A stretch of DNA of 64,000 nucleotides from Streptomyces lomondensis (GTDB lineage Bacteria; Actinomycetota; Actinomycetes; Streptomycetales; Streptomycetaceae), in assembly GCF_014651035.1 (NCBI RefSeq), contig NZ_BMWC01000010.1, positions 1 through 64,000 on the forward strand, in the 5' to 3' direction. The position numbers were made by a program, and so were the translations under genes. Of the stretch, positions 7,586 to 17,122 are shown piece by piece (the first letter of the stretch is position 1; the number at the start of each line of letters is the position of its first letter). The notes under the pieces were generated by a model. It saw nothing but the letters and a program-made list of their open reading frames with translations. It was not told the origin of the DNA and searched no databases.

Positions 7586-9649
7586 CTACGGGAAGGTGAG
7601 CTTCCAGCTGTTGATGTGGCCCGTGTCGCGTGCCGCGTTGTCCTGGACCCGCAGCTGCCAGACGCCGTTGGCTGCCTCGGAGGACGCGTTCACCGTGTAC
7701 GTGGTGTTCAGGTTGTCCGCGCTGCCGCCGGTGCCGTACCCCTTGAGCGTGTACGCCGTGCCGTCGGGGGCGACCAACTGCACCTGGAGGTCACCGATGT
7801 AGGTGTGGACGATGCCCACCGCGACCTGGAGGTCGGACGGCGCGTTGCCCGTCCGGCCGGAGACGGTGATCGACGACGTGACCGCCGCGCCCCGGTCCGG
7901 GATCGCCACGTCGGTGGTGTTCTCGAAGGACGTGCCGCCGCCTCCGCCGCCGGAGCGGGCGCCGACGTTCACGCCCGCCCACGCGTCCTGGACCGCCCTG
8001 TACTCGGCGCTGTCGGTGCCGTAGAGCTCACCGGTGGCCGCGAGGGTGCCGGTGCGGGCGCCCGCGTAGTTGGTGGTCGAGGTGAACTTGGTGGTCAGCG
8101 CGCGGAACCAGATCTTCTCCGCCTTGTCCCGGCCGATGCCGGTGACCGGAAGGCCGTCCGAGGTGGGCGAGTCGTAGCTGACACCGTTGATGGTCTTGGT
8201 GCCGCTGCCCTCGCTCAGCAGGTAGAAGAAGTGGTTCGCGGGGCCCGAGGAGTAGTGCACGTCGATCGAGCCGATGCCGGAGTACCAGGCGTCCTTGGAG
8301 TCGCCGTCCTTGCTGGGCTTGTCCATGTAGCGCAGCGGGGTGCCGTCGCCGTTGATGTTGATCTCCTCGCCGATGAGGTAGTCACCGACGTCGGAGGAGT
8401 TCTTGGCGTAGAACTCGACGGTCGCGCCGAAGATGTCGGAGGTCGCCTCGTTGAGGCCGCCCGACTCGCCGCTGTAGTTGAGACCGGCCGTGTTCGAGGT
8501 CAGGCCGTGGGTCATCTCGTGCGCGGCGACGTCGATCGACGTCAGCGGGTTGGCGTTGCCCGAGCCGTCGCCGTACGTCATGCAGAAGCAGCTGTCCGAC
8601 CAGAAGGCGTTGACGTAGTTGTTGCCGTAGTGGACGCGGGAGTACGCGGCCACGCCGTCGCCGCGGATGCCGCTGCGGCCGTGCACGTTCTTGTAGTAGT
8701 CCCAGGTCAGCGCGGCACCGTAGTGCGCGTCCGCGGCGGCCGACTCCAGGTTGGAGGGGCTGCCGTTGCCCCAGACGTCGTCGGGGCCGGAGAAGAGGGT
8801 GCCGGTGCCGGAGGTGCCGCGGTTCAGGTTGTACGTCTTGTGGTTGCCGCGGGCGCCGTCGGTGAGGTTGTACGTCGACCCGGACTGGGTGGTGGTGAGG
8901 TCGACCGTGCCGGAGTACACCGTGTTGCCGGTGCCGTTCTCGATCGCCTCCCACGCGTACAGCTTCTCGCCGCTCGTGGCGTCCGTGATCACGTGCAGTT
9001 CCTGCGGGGTGCCGTCGTGCTGGAAGCCGCCGACGACCGTCTCGTACGCCACGACCGGCTTGCCGCTCGCGGCCCAGATCACCTTGCGGGGCTCCCGGTT
9101 GATGCCGGGGCTCCTGGCCTCCTCGGCCTTCCCCGCGGCCAGGGCCTGCTGCCGGGCCTTCGCGGCGGGCACCGCGGTCTTCGTCGTGGCCGGCTCGATG
9201 GCGGCGCGGGTGGCCTTCACGACGGCGGCGGTCTCGTCCGCCTTCGTGCTCTGGACGACCAGGTCGCCGCCGAGGACCGGCAGGCCGTCGTAGGTGCGCT
9301 CGTAGCGGGTGTGCACGGTGCCGTCCCGGTCCTTCAGGACGTCACGGACGACCAGCTTCTCCTTGGCGCCGAGGCCCAGGTCCTTCGCGGTCTCCGCCTT
9401 GGCGGCGTCGGCCTCGCGGATCAGCGCGGCGCGCTGGGCGGGGGTGAGCCTGACCGACTCCGAGCCGGGGTTCGCCTTGCTCGCGGCCTGCGGTGCCTTC
9501 TCCGGGGCCGCGGTGGCGGTGCCGCTCTGCACGGCGGCGGCGATCAGCGCGGCGACGCCGGCGAGGGCCACGGCCGCGGTGCGGCGGGGGGTGGTGCGGG
9601 GAGTGCGTCTGTGGGAGGTGCCTCTTTCCGAGGAACTGCTTCTCAACAC
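7586..9649 (-). CDS. Secreted M4 neutral metalloprotease with C-terminal P-domain
   Basis: A 687-residue precursor: basic N-terminus and signal peptide (about 20-48), FTP/PepSY propeptide, and M4 domain with zinc ligands His377, His381 (HEMTH) and Glu401. A glycine-rich linker (about 565-572) leads to a C-terminal P/proprotein-convertase-type beta-sandwich (about 573-687, ending in the typical HINSWKLTF). P-domains usually aid folding or substrate targeting in secreted proteases. Start choice: GTG at 9649 lies only 3 bases from AGGAG, while the adjacent in-frame TTG at 9646 has a better 6-base spacing, so either may be used. It is the tandem paralogue of the gene at 5743-7389. Confidence 0.92.
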   Translation of the reverse strand: MLRSSSSERGTSHRRTPRTTPRRTAAVALAGVAALIAAAVQSGTATAAPEKAPQAASKANPGSESVRLTPAQRAALIREADAAKAETAKDLGLGAKEKLVVRDVLKDRDGTVHTRYERTYDGLPVLGGDLVVQSTKADETAAVVKATRAAIEPATTKTAVPAAKARQQALAAGKAEEARSPGINREPRKVIWAASGKPVVAYETVVGGFQHDGTPQELHVITDATSGEKLYAWEAIENGTGNTVYSGTVDLTTTQSGSTYNLTDGARGNHKTYNLNRGTSGTGTLFSGPDDVWGNGSPSNLESAAADAHYGAALTWDYYKNVHGRSGIRGDGVAAYSRVHYGNNYVNAFWSDSCFCMTYGDGSGNANPLTSIDVAAHEMTHGLTSNTAGLNYSGESGGLNEATSDIFGATVEFYAKNSSDVGDYLIGEEININGDGTPLRYMDKPSKDGDSKDAWYSGIGSIDVHYSSGPANHFFYLLSEGSGTKTINGVSYDSPTSDGLPVTGIGRDKAEKIWFRALTTKFTSTTNYAGARTGTLAATGELYGTDSAEYRAVQDAWAGVNVGARSGGGGGGTSFENTTDVAIPDRGAAVTSSITVSGRTGNAPSDLQVAVGIVHTYIGDLQVQLVAPDGTAYTLKGYGTGGSADNLNTTYTVNASSEAANGVWQLRVQDNAARDTGHINSWKLTFP

Positions 9650-9816
9650 TGACTCCTTCTGCGGGACCGGGGATCGCCCGGCCTGGGGAGGTGGAGGTGT
9701 TGCCGTGGGGTTGCCGTGGAGCAGTCGTGGGAAGCGTGGCAGGGGAGCGCGCTTTCTGTCAGGGCCGTGTCAAGAGGATGGCTGGAAACGGTTCGTTGAC
9801 CGGAAGTTCATGTTCG

Positions 9817-11589
9817 CTATACGGACGCTCGGCGTTCTCCGGGCAGGTCCCCGTGCCAGGAGTGCCACAGCGCCGCGTAGGCCCCGCCGGCCGCCACCAG
9901 CTCGTCGTGCGTGCCGAGTTCGGTCAGCCTGCCGTCCTCCATCACGGCCACGCGGTCGGCGTCGTGCGCGGTGTGCAGCCGGTGTGCGACGGCGATGACG
10001 GTGCGCCCTTCGAGGACGGCGGCCAGGGCGCGCTCGGTGTGCCGGGCGGTCGTCGGGTCGAGCAGGGCGGTCGCCTCGTCGAGGATCAGCGTGTGCGGGT
10101 CCGCCAGCACCACCCGGGCCAGGGCGAGTTGCTGGGCCTGCGAACCGTCGGTGCGGCAGCCGCCCTGGCCGAGCGGGGTGTCCAGGCCCTCCGGCAGCTC
10201 CCGCACCCACGGGTCGGCGCCGACCACGGCCAGCGCCTTCCACAACTCCTCGTCCGAGGCGCCCGGTTCGGCGATGCGCAGATTGTCCCGGACCGTCCCG
10301 AGGAACACGCGGTGCTCCTGGGTGACCAGAACGACCTGGCGGCGCAGCCGCTCCGGGCCGAGACCGACGACGGGCACGCCGCCGACCGTCACCGAGCCGG
10401 CGGTCGGCGCGTCGATGCCCGCCATCAGCCGGCTCAGCGTGGTCTTCCCGGCCCCGGACGGCCCGACCACGGCCAGCCGCTCCCCGGGCGTCACCGTCAG
10501 ATCGACCCCGCGCAGCACCTCGACGCCGCCGTCGTAGGCGTAGCGGACACCGGTGACGTCGATGCGGTCGCCGTCCGGATCGGGGCAGTCGCCCTCCCCG
10601 GCGGCCCGCGGCACCCGGGCCAGCCCCTCCACCCGGGCGAAGGAGGCCCCGCTGCTCTGCAGTTGCTCGACCCGGACCAGGATCTCGTCGAGCGGCTGGC
10701 TCAGCTGGTGCAGATACAGGGCCGCCGCCACGACCGCCCCGAGGCTCAGCGCGCCGGACGAGTGCAGCGCCCCGCCGATCACCAGCACGCCGGCGACCGG
10801 GAGCACGTACGACACCTCCACCGCCGGGAAGAACACCGAACGCAGGTAGAGCGTGTGGAAGCGGGTGCGGCGGGACGTCTCCAGGGCGTCCCGGCTCGCG
10901 GCCGTCCGCCGCTCCTGGAGCCGGAACGCCTCCACCGTGCGCGCCCCGGCCGCGGTCGCGGCGAGAATCTCGGCGACGTCGGAGGTGGCCGCGCCCTCGG
11001 CGAGATAGCCGTCCCGGGCCCGGCGCAGGTACCAGCGCAGCGCCCACCCGATCGGGGTCAGACCCAGCACGCCGAGGACGCCGAGCAGCGGGTCCAGCAG
11101 GAAGACCGCGGCGACCAGGAACAGGGCCTGCACGAGGTTGACGAACAGGACCGGACCGGCGTCGCGCACGGTGTTGCCGACGGTCGTCACGTCCGACGTG
11201 CCGCGGGCGGTCAGGTCGCCGGTGCCGGCCCGTTCCACGACCGAGGCGGGCAGGGCGAGGGCGCGGTCGACGAACCGCTCCCGCACCCGGGCCAGGGTGC
11301 GTTCGCCGAAGCGGTGGCCCACGTAGCGGGCCCAGCGGGCCAGGAGCAACTGGGCCAGGGCGCACAGCAGGAGGGCCAGGGCGAGGCGGTCCACGGCGGT
11401 GACGCCGTGCCCGGCCCGTACGTCGTCGATCATGCGGCCGAGCAGCCACGGTCCTGCCAGACCGGCTGCGGCGGCCAGGGAGTTGAGGGCGAGGGCCGCC
11501 CCGAAGGCCCGGGGGTCCGCCCGGACGAGGTCCAGCAGGGCGCGCCGGACGTCCCGCCGTTCGGCGACGGGGAGATGACCGCGGCTCAT
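9817..11589 (-). CDS. ABC exporter half-transporter with degenerate signature motif
   Basis: A 590-residue type-I ABC exporter half: six-helix membrane domain (about 1-310), then the nucleotide-binding domain. Walker A GPSGAGKTT (about 376-384) and Walker B LILDEA are intact, including the catalytic Glu, but the signature LSGGQ is replaced by TDGSQ. Its partner, the overlapping upstream gene, has the reverse pattern, so the pair should form one complete ATP site and one dead one. The ATG at 11589 overlaps the partner's TGA (ATGA), implying translational coupling. It is the last gene of a four-gene operon. The substrate is unknown; multidrug, lipid or peptide export are all possible. Confidence 0.88.
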   Translation of the reverse strand: MSRGHLPVAERRDVRRALLDLVRADPRAFGAALALNSLAAAAGLAGPWLLGRMIDDVRAGHGVTAVDRLALALLLCALAQLLLARWARYVGHRFGERTLARVRERFVDRALALPASVVERAGTGDLTARGTSDVTTVGNTVRDAGPVLFVNLVQALFLVAAVFLLDPLLGVLGVLGLTPIGWALRWYLRRARDGYLAEGAATSDVAEILAATAAGARTVEAFRLQERRTAASRDALETSRRTRFHTLYLRSVFFPAVEVSYVLPVAGVLVIGGALHSSGALSLGAVVAAALYLHQLSQPLDEILVRVEQLQSSGASFARVEGLARVPRAAGEGDCPDPDGDRIDVTGVRYAYDGGVEVLRGVDLTVTPGERLAVVGPSGAGKTTLSRLMAGIDAPTAGSVTVGGVPVVGLGPERLRRQVVLVTQEHRVFLGTVRDNLRIAEPGASDEELWKALAVVGADPWVRELPEGLDTPLGQGGCRTDGSQAQQLALARVVLADPHTLILDEATALLDPTTARHTERALAAVLEGRTVIAVAHRLHTAHDADRVAVMEDGRLTELGTHDELVAAGGAYAALWHSWHGDLPGERRASV

Positions 11590-13340
11590 CCCGGGGCCTC
11601 CTCGCTGTCCCTCGCCACGACGGCTCGGTAGCCGGGGGTGGTGCCGAGGAGTTCGTGGTGGGTGCCGGAGGCCGCGACCTTGCCGTCCTGGAGGTAGAGG
11701 ACCGTGTCCGTGTGGTCCAGGACGAGGGGGGAGGTGGTGGTCACGACGGTCGTGCGGCCCTCTCTGGCTTTTCCGAGCCGGGCGGCGACGGTGGCCTCCG
11801 TGTGGGCGTCGAGGGCGGAGGTGGGCTCGACGAGGAGGAGGATCTGCGGGTCGGCGAGGAGGGCTCTGGCCAGGCGGACGCGTTGGCGTTGGCCGCCGGA
11901 GAGGGTGCGGGCCTGGGGGGTCATGGGGGTGTTCAGGCCGTGGGGGAGGGCTTGGGCGATGTCTTCGGCTGCGGCGGTGTGGAGCGCGTTTTGAAGTGCC
12001 GCTTGTTCGCCGTGCGCGGGTGCGGGTTGTGTGTGGCTGGTCGCGCAGTTCCCCGCGCCCCTGAAAGAAGGGCTGATCATGTCCTGCAGAGTTCCGGCGA
12101 AGAGGTCGGACTCGTGGTCGGCCAGCAGGATGTGGGCTCGGATCTGAGGAAGCGCGATGTCGTCCAGGCGTACGCCGCCCCAGGTCACGTCCGAGGGGGT
12201 GTAGCGGGCGAGGCGGTCCAGGATCGCCGTGGCGTCCGCCGGGTGGTCCGCCACCAGGGCCGTCAGGCGGCCCGGCAGGATGCGTACGCCGGAGTCGGGG
12301 TCGTACAGGGCCGAGGGCTCGGACGGGGCGTCCCGGATGCCCGTGTCCGGCATCGGCTCCAGGCGCAGGAAGCGGACGACCCGGCGCGCGCACACCAGAC
12401 CGCGGCTGATCTGGTAGCCGCAGTCGACCCAGAAGGACACCGGGCCCACCAGGACCGCCACATAGCCGTAGACGGCCACCAACTGGCCCACGGTGATGTC
12501 GCCCTGCGCGGCCAGGCGGGCCGCCAGCCAGGTCACCACCGCGAGGAACAGGGTGGGCAGGCCGATGCCGAGGGCCTGGACCCAGCTGGTCACCGCGCCG
12601 ACCCGGTAGCCCTGTTCGCGCAGCCGCTGCGAGTCGCGGCGGAAGGCGTCCGCCACCAGGCCCTTGCCGCCCAGGCCGCCGAGGACCCGCAGGCCGCCCG
12701 CGAGGTCGCCGATGCGGGCCGTCAGGACGCCCTGCCGTTCGCGGTACTCCGTCTCGGAGCCCTGCAACCGGCCGAGCAGCGGGCCGACGAAGAGGACGAT
12801 CGCGGGGATGCCGAGCAGGACGACCGCGGCGATGAGCGGCGAGACCGAGACCAGCAGGGCGGCGACCACCAGGTACGCCACGACCGCGCCAACGCCGGGG
12901 CCGACGACCGTCAGGGACTGGCTGATCGTCTGGACGTCGCCCACGCCGATCGTGACGACCTCGCCGGCGCTCATCTGCCGGGACAGGGCGGAGCCGAGCC
13001 GGACCGCCTGGCCGACGACGACCTTCACCGTGCGGAAGTTGGCGTCCATGCGGACCCGGGTCATGGTGCGGTGTCGCATGATGCCCAGCCAGGCGTTGAA
13101 CGCGCCCACCGCGAACAGCGCCCCGCTCCACAGCACCAGCGCGCCCATGTCGCCGGGCTCCAGACCGTCGTCGATCGCCCGGGACATCAGGTACGGCGTG
13201 GCCGCGAGCAACACCATCCACACGCTGCCGAACATCGCCCCGGCGGCACACCGCCCGGGCTGCCGGGCGACCAGCCACCACAGGTAGCGGGCCCCGCCGC
13301 GGTGGTCGGGGGTGCCGGGGTCCTCGTACGCGTCGATCAT
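11586..13340 (-). CDS. ABC exporter half-transporter lacking Walker A and Walker B residues, with a repeat-encoded insert
   Basis: A 584-residue half-transporter with a normal six-helix domain and a degenerate nucleotide-binding domain. Where Walker A should be it reads VADHPADATAILDRL, with no glycine-rich loop or lysine. Walker B reads LLLVEPTSALD, so the Mg-binding Asp is Val. The signature LSGGQRQR is intact. It therefore cannot form its own ATP site but can complete the partner's. About residues 425-446 (FRGAGNCATS and following) are encoded by a dispersed chromosomal repeat inserted in frame between the Q-loop region and the signature motif. The ATG at 13340 follows GGAGGG; a GTG at 13355 is a weaker alternative. 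It lies 22 bases behind the previous gene. Confidence 0.85.
   Translation of the reverse strand: MIDAYEDPGTPDHRGGARYLWWLVARQPGRCAAGAMFGSVWMVLLAATPYLMSRAIDDGLEPGDMGALVLWSGALFAVGAFNAWLGIMRHRTMTRVRMDANFRTVKVVVGQAVRLGSALSRQMSAGEVVTIGVGDVQTISQSLTVVGPGVGAVVAYLVVAALLVSVSPLIAAVVLLGIPAIVLFVGPLLGRLQGSETEYRERQGVLTARIGDLAGGLRVLGGLGGKGLVADAFRRDSQRLREQGYRVGAVTSWVQALGIGLPTLFLAVVTWLAARLAAQGDITVGQLVAVYGYVAVLVGPVSFWVDCGYQISRGLVCARRVVRFLRLEPMPDTGIRDAPSEPSALYDPDSGVRILPGRLTALVADHPADATAILDRLARYTPSDVTWGGVRLDDIALPQIRAHILLADHESDLFAGTLQDMISPSFRGAGNCATSHTQPAPAHGEQAALQNALHTAAAEDIAQALPHGLNTPMTPQARTLSGGQRQRVRLARALLADPQILLLVEPTSALDAHTEATVAARLGKAREGRTTVVTTTSPLVLDHTDTVLYLQDGKVAASGTHHELLGTTPGYRAVVARDSEEAPG
12004..12068. repeat. 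Dispersed Streptomyces repeat, copy B, inside a coding sequence
   Basis: It shares GTTCGCCGT-CGCGGGTGCG and then GGCTGGTCGCGCAGTTCC plus CCGCGCCCCT with copy A at 5093-5142. It contributes about 66 bases (22 codons) to the ABC gene at 11586-13340 without breaking the frame. Confidence 0.8.
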
Positions 13341-13362
13341 CCGCCCGCCCTCCACCCGTGCC

Positions 13363-15222
13363 CTACGCCAGGCTGTCCCGCCAGGCCCGGTGCAGATCGG
13401 CGAACCTGCCCGTGCCCGCGACGAGTTCCGCCGGTCGGCCGTCCTCGACGATCCGCCCGTGCTCCATCACCAGGACGCGGTCGGCGATCTCCACGGTCGA
13501 CAGCCGGTGCGCGATGACGACCGCCGTACGGCCCTTCAGCACCGTCGCCATCGCCCGCTGCACCGCACGCTCGCCGGGGATGTCCAGCGAGCTGGTCGCC
13601 TCGTCGAGGATCAGCACCGCCGGGTCCGCCAGCAACGCCCGTGCGAACGCGACCAGTTGCCGCTGGCCGGCGGAGATCCGGCCGCCCCGCTTGCGGACGT
13701 CGGTGTCGTAGCCGTCGGGCAGGGCGCTGATGAAGTCGTGCGCGCCGATCTCCTTCGCCGCCTGCTCTGTCTCCTCCCGGGTGGCGTCCGGGCGGCCGAT
13801 CGCGATGTTGTCGGCGACCGTGCCGGAGAACAGGAACGCCTCCTGCGTCACCATGACCACCCCGCGCCGCAACTCGGGCATCGGGAGGTCGCGCAGGTCG
13901 ACGCCGTCGAGCAGCACCCGGCCGTCGGAGGGGTCGTAGAACCGGGCGAGCAGCTTGGCCAGCGTCGACTTGCCGGCGCCCGTGGAGCCGACGACGGCGA
14001 CCGTCTGGCCGGCCGGGAGCGTCAGGTCGAAGCGGGGCAGGACCTCGCCGCCGGTGCGGTAGCCGAAGCGGACGCCGTCGAAGACGACCTCGCGGCCCGG
14101 GTGCTCGCTCTCCAGGGGCGGGAGCTGCCGGGGGCTCGACGGCTCGGGCACGGACGGCGTCTGGGCGAGCAGCCCGGCGATCTTCTCCAGCGAGGCCGCC
14201 GCCGACTGGTAGGAGTTGAGGAACATCCCGAACCGGTCGATGGGGTCGTACAGCCGCCGCAGGTACAGCACGGCCGCCGCCAGCACACCGAGGGCCAGGG
14301 TGCCGTCCGCGACCCGGTAGGCGCCCCACAGCACGATCGCCGCGACCGCCGTGTTGGCGACCAGCCGCGAGCCGGTGACGTACCGGGCCATCTCCAGCAG
14401 CGCGTCGCCGTTGGTCCGCTCGTGCCGCCGGTTCAGCGCGCCGAAGTCCGCGTCGTTGGCGGCCTCGCGGCGGAAGGCGCGCACCGGGCGGATGCCGTTC
14501 ATGGTCTCGACGAACTTGACGATGACGGCCGCGATGGCCGTGGACCGCGCCCGGTACACCCGCCGGGCGCGCCGCTGGTACAGCCGCACCAGCGCGTAGA
14601 GCGGCACCAGGGACGCCACCGCCACGCCGCCGAGGCCCAGGTCGAGCCAGAGCAGCATGGCCGAGATGTAGACGAAGGACAGGATGACCGTCACGAGTTC
14701 CTGGAGGCCCTCGTCCAGCAGTTCGCGCAGCGACTCCACGTCCGTCGTGGAGCGGGAGATGAGCCGGCCCGAGGTGTAGCGCTCGTGGAAGTCGACGCTC
14801 AGTGCCTGCGCGTGGCGGAAGATCCGGCCGCGCAGGTCCAGCAGCACGTCCTGGTTGACGCGGGCCGCGGCGGCGATGAACGCCCACTGCAGTCCGCCCG
14901 CGGCCACTGCGCACGCCAGGTATCCGACGCCCACCGCGATCAGCGGCCCGTGGTCGTGCGCCCGGAACGCCGGTACGGCACGGTCGATGGCGTACGCCAC
15001 GAACAGCGGGCCCGCCTGCACCACCGCCTGCTGGAGCAGCAGGAGCAGCGTCGTGACCGCGACGCGGGCCTTCCTGGGCGCGAGCAGGGAGCGGAGGAGG
15101 GCGGCGGTGGCGCCCGGGGGAGTGGGCAGGACGTCCTTGTCGAAGGGGTCGCCGGTATCGCCGGTGCCGGGGGATCGGTCGTCGGGTTTGCTGCCGGCCG
15201 GTGCGGTGGTGGCCGCCGTCAT
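13363..15222 (-). CDS. ABC exporter half-transporter with canonical ATP-binding motifs
   Basis: A 619-residue type-I exporter half. A polar tail of about 45 residues precedes six membrane helices. The nucleotide-binding domain has Walker A GSTGAGKST (about 412-420), the signature as ISAGQRQ and Walker B LILDEATSSLD with the catalytic Glu. It pairs with the upstream gene, whose Walker B has Asp instead of Glu. This is the arrangement of heterodimeric exporters such as TM287/288, BmrCD and MdlAB. The ATG at 15222 overlaps the stop of the upstream gene (ATGA) and has GGAGG nine bases before it. It is the second gene of the four-gene exporter operon. Confidence 0.9.
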   Translation of the reverse strand: MTAATTAPAGSKPDDRSPGTGDTGDPFDKDVLPTPPGATAALLRSLLAPRKARVAVTTLLLLLQQAVVQAGPLFVAYAIDRAVPAFRAHDHGPLIAVGVGYLACAVAAGGLQWAFIAAAARVNQDVLLDLRGRIFRHAQALSVDFHERYTSGRLISRSTTDVESLRELLDEGLQELVTVILSFVYISAMLLWLDLGLGGVAVASLVPLYALVRLYQRRARRVYRARSTAIAAVIVKFVETMNGIRPVRAFRREAANDADFGALNRRHERTNGDALLEMARYVTGSRLVANTAVAAIVLWGAYRVADGTLALGVLAAAVLYLRRLYDPIDRFGMFLNSYQSAAASLEKIAGLLAQTPSVPEPSSPRQLPPLESEHPGREVVFDGVRFGYRTGGEVLPRFDLTLPAGQTVAVVGSTGAGKSTLAKLLARFYDPSDGRVLLDGVDLRDLPMPELRRGVVMVTQEAFLFSGTVADNIAIGRPDATREETEQAAKEIGAHDFISALPDGYDTDVRKRGGRISAGQRQLVAFARALLADPAVLILDEATSSLDIPGERAVQRAMATVLKGRTAVVIAHRLSTVEIADRVLVMEHGRIVEDGRPAELVAGTGRFADLHRAWRDSLA

Positions 15223-17024
15223 CGTGCGTCCTCCTGTTCCCCTGACTCTTCCCGTGACTGTTCCCCGGACATCAGGTGCGCGTACTCGGCGTTCGTCCGC
15301 AGCAGTTCCTGGTGGGTGCCGACCGCGGCGATCCGGCCGCCGGACAGCAGCGCGACCCGGTCGGCGAGCAGCACCGTGGACGGGCGGTGCGCCACGATCA
15401 GGGCGGTCGTGTCCGCCAGGACCTGCCGCAGGGCGGCCTCCACGGCGGCCTCGGTGTGCACGTCCAGGGCCGACAGCGGGTCGTCCAGGACGAGGAACTC
15501 CGGCCGTCCGACCACGGCCCTGGCGAGGGCGAGGCGCTGCCGCTGGCCGCCGGAGAGGCTGAGGCCCTGCTCACCGACCTGGGTGTCCGTCCCCTGCGGC
15601 AGCGCGTGGACGAAGTCGGCCTGCGCGACGGCCAGGGCGCGTTCCAGCTCGGTGGTACCGGCGGTGTCGCCGGCGCCCATGAGAACGTTGTCGCCGACCG
15701 AGGCCGAGAAGAGCGTGGGTTCCTCGAAGGCGACGGCGACCTTGGCGCGCAGGGCCTCTCGGGACAGGTCGGTGATGTCGACGCCGTCGAGCGTGATGCG
15801 GCCCGAGGTCACCTCGTAGAGGCGGGGGACGAGCGCGGTGAGGGTGGTCTTGCCGCTGCCGGTCGCGCCGACCAGGGCCATGGACTCGCCCGGGCGGATG
15901 TGCAGGTCGATGCGCTGGAGGAGGGGCGGGGTGCCGGGTGGGGCGTCCGGGTAGCGGAAGGTGACGCCGTCGAAGCGAAGTCCCTTGTCGGCGCCCCGTG
16001 TTGAGGGGGGACTCGGGTTGGTCGCCGCCCCCTCGGCCTCCTCGTCCATCACCTCGAAGTACCGCTCCGTCGCCGTCGCCGCCTCCTGGCTCATCGCCAG
16101 CAGGAACCCGATCGACTCCACCGGCCACCGCAACGCCAGCGCCGTGGACAGGAACGCCACCAGCGTCCCCGCCGACAGCTCCCCGTCGGCCACCTGCACG
16201 ACCCCCACCACCAGCGCCGCCCCGATCGCCACCTCCGGCAGCGTCACGATGACGCCCCAGATCGTCGCCAGCAGCCGCGCCTTGCGCAGCTCCGTGCCGC
16301 GCAGCGTCCGCGACAGCTCCCGGAACGCCCGGGCCTGACTCCGGTGGCGGCCGAAGCCCTTGATGATGCGGATGCCGAGCACGCTCTCCTCGACGACCGT
16401 GGTCAGGTCGCCGACCTGGTCCTGGGCGCGCCGCGCCACCTCGGCGTAGCGCCTCTCGAAGATCACGCAGGTGACCATGACGGGCACGGCGGGCCCGAGG
16501 ATGACCAGCCCCAACGTCCAGTCCTGGAGCAGCATGATGACCACGCCCACGAGGATCGTCACCCCGTTGACCAGCAGGAACGTCAGCGGGAAGGCGAGGA
16601 ACATGCGCAGCAGCATCAGGTCCGTCGTCCCCCGGGAGAGCAACTGCCCCGAGGCCCACCGGTCGTGGAAGGACACCGGCAGCCGCTGGAGGTGCCGGTA
16701 CAGGGCCGCCCGCATCGACGCCTCGACGTGCGACAGCGGGCGGGCCACCAGCCAGCGCCGCAGACCGAACAGCAGGGCCTCCGCGAAGCCGAGCAGCAGC
16801 AGGTACAGCGCGCCGAGCCACACCCCGGCCGGGTCCCGGTCGGCGACCGGCCCGTCCACCATCCACTTCAGGACGAGCGGGATCACCAGTCCCATGCAGG
16901 AGGCGAGTATCGCCACGAACGCCGCGGTGAACAGCCGCGCCCGCACGGGCCGCACGTACGGCCACAGGCGCAGCAGCGTGCGCACGGCGGAACGGTGCTG
17001 GGCGGGGGCGGGTGTCGTGGCCAT
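15219..17024 (-). CDS. ABC exporter half-transporter with Glu-to-Asp Walker B
   Basis: A 601-residue half-transporter, first gene of the exporter operon. Six membrane helices are followed by a nucleotide-binding domain with Walker A GATGSGKTT (about 378-386), intact LSGGQRQR and Walker B LVLDDPLSALD. Asp replaces the catalytic Glu, so this subunit's own site should be slow or inactive while its signature completes the partner's canonical site. A short acidic tail (SGEQSREESGEQED) ends the protein. The ATG at 17024 has no clear Shine-Dalgarno. The operon promoter should lie in the 230-bp spacer to glgX. Confidence 0.9.
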   Translation of the reverse strand: MATTPAPAQHRSAVRTLLRLWPYVRPVRARLFTAAFVAILASCMGLVIPLVLKWMVDGPVADRDPAGVWLGALYLLLLGFAEALLFGLRRWLVARPLSHVEASMRAALYRHLQRLPVSFHDRWASGQLLSRGTTDLMLLRMFLAFPLTFLLVNGVTILVGVVIMLLQDWTLGLVILGPAVPVMVTCVIFERRYAEVARRAQDQVGDLTTVVEESVLGIRIIKGFGRHRSQARAFRELSRTLRGTELRKARLLATIWGVIVTLPEVAIGAALVVGVVQVADGELSAGTLVAFLSTALALRWPVESIGFLLAMSQEAATATERYFEVMDEEAEGAATNPSPPSTRGADKGLRFDGVTFRYPDAPPGTPPLLQRIDLHIRPGESMALVGATGSGKTTLTALVPRLYEVTSGRITLDGVDITDLSREALRAKVAVAFEEPTLFSASVGDNVLMGAGDTAGTTELERALAVAQADFVHALPQGTDTQVGEQGLSLSGGQRQRLALARAVVGRPEFLVLDDPLSALDVHTEAAVEAALRQVLADTTALIVAHRPSTVLLADRVALLSGGRIAAVGTHQELLRTNAEYAHLMSGEQSREESGEQEDAR

Positions 17025-17122
17025 CAGCAGCGAGCGTACGGATCGCCACTGACACTGCCCACCGAGTTTCCGCCGGACCCGGATCGGCCGTTGGTCCTAC
17101 GACCTGCGTGTTCGAGCGGCCG

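Noticed and set aside
7616..9652. 678-codon plus-strand frame opposite the second M4 protease
   Set aside because: Val/Gly/Ala/Arg-rich composition without motifs; mirror of the protease coding frame.
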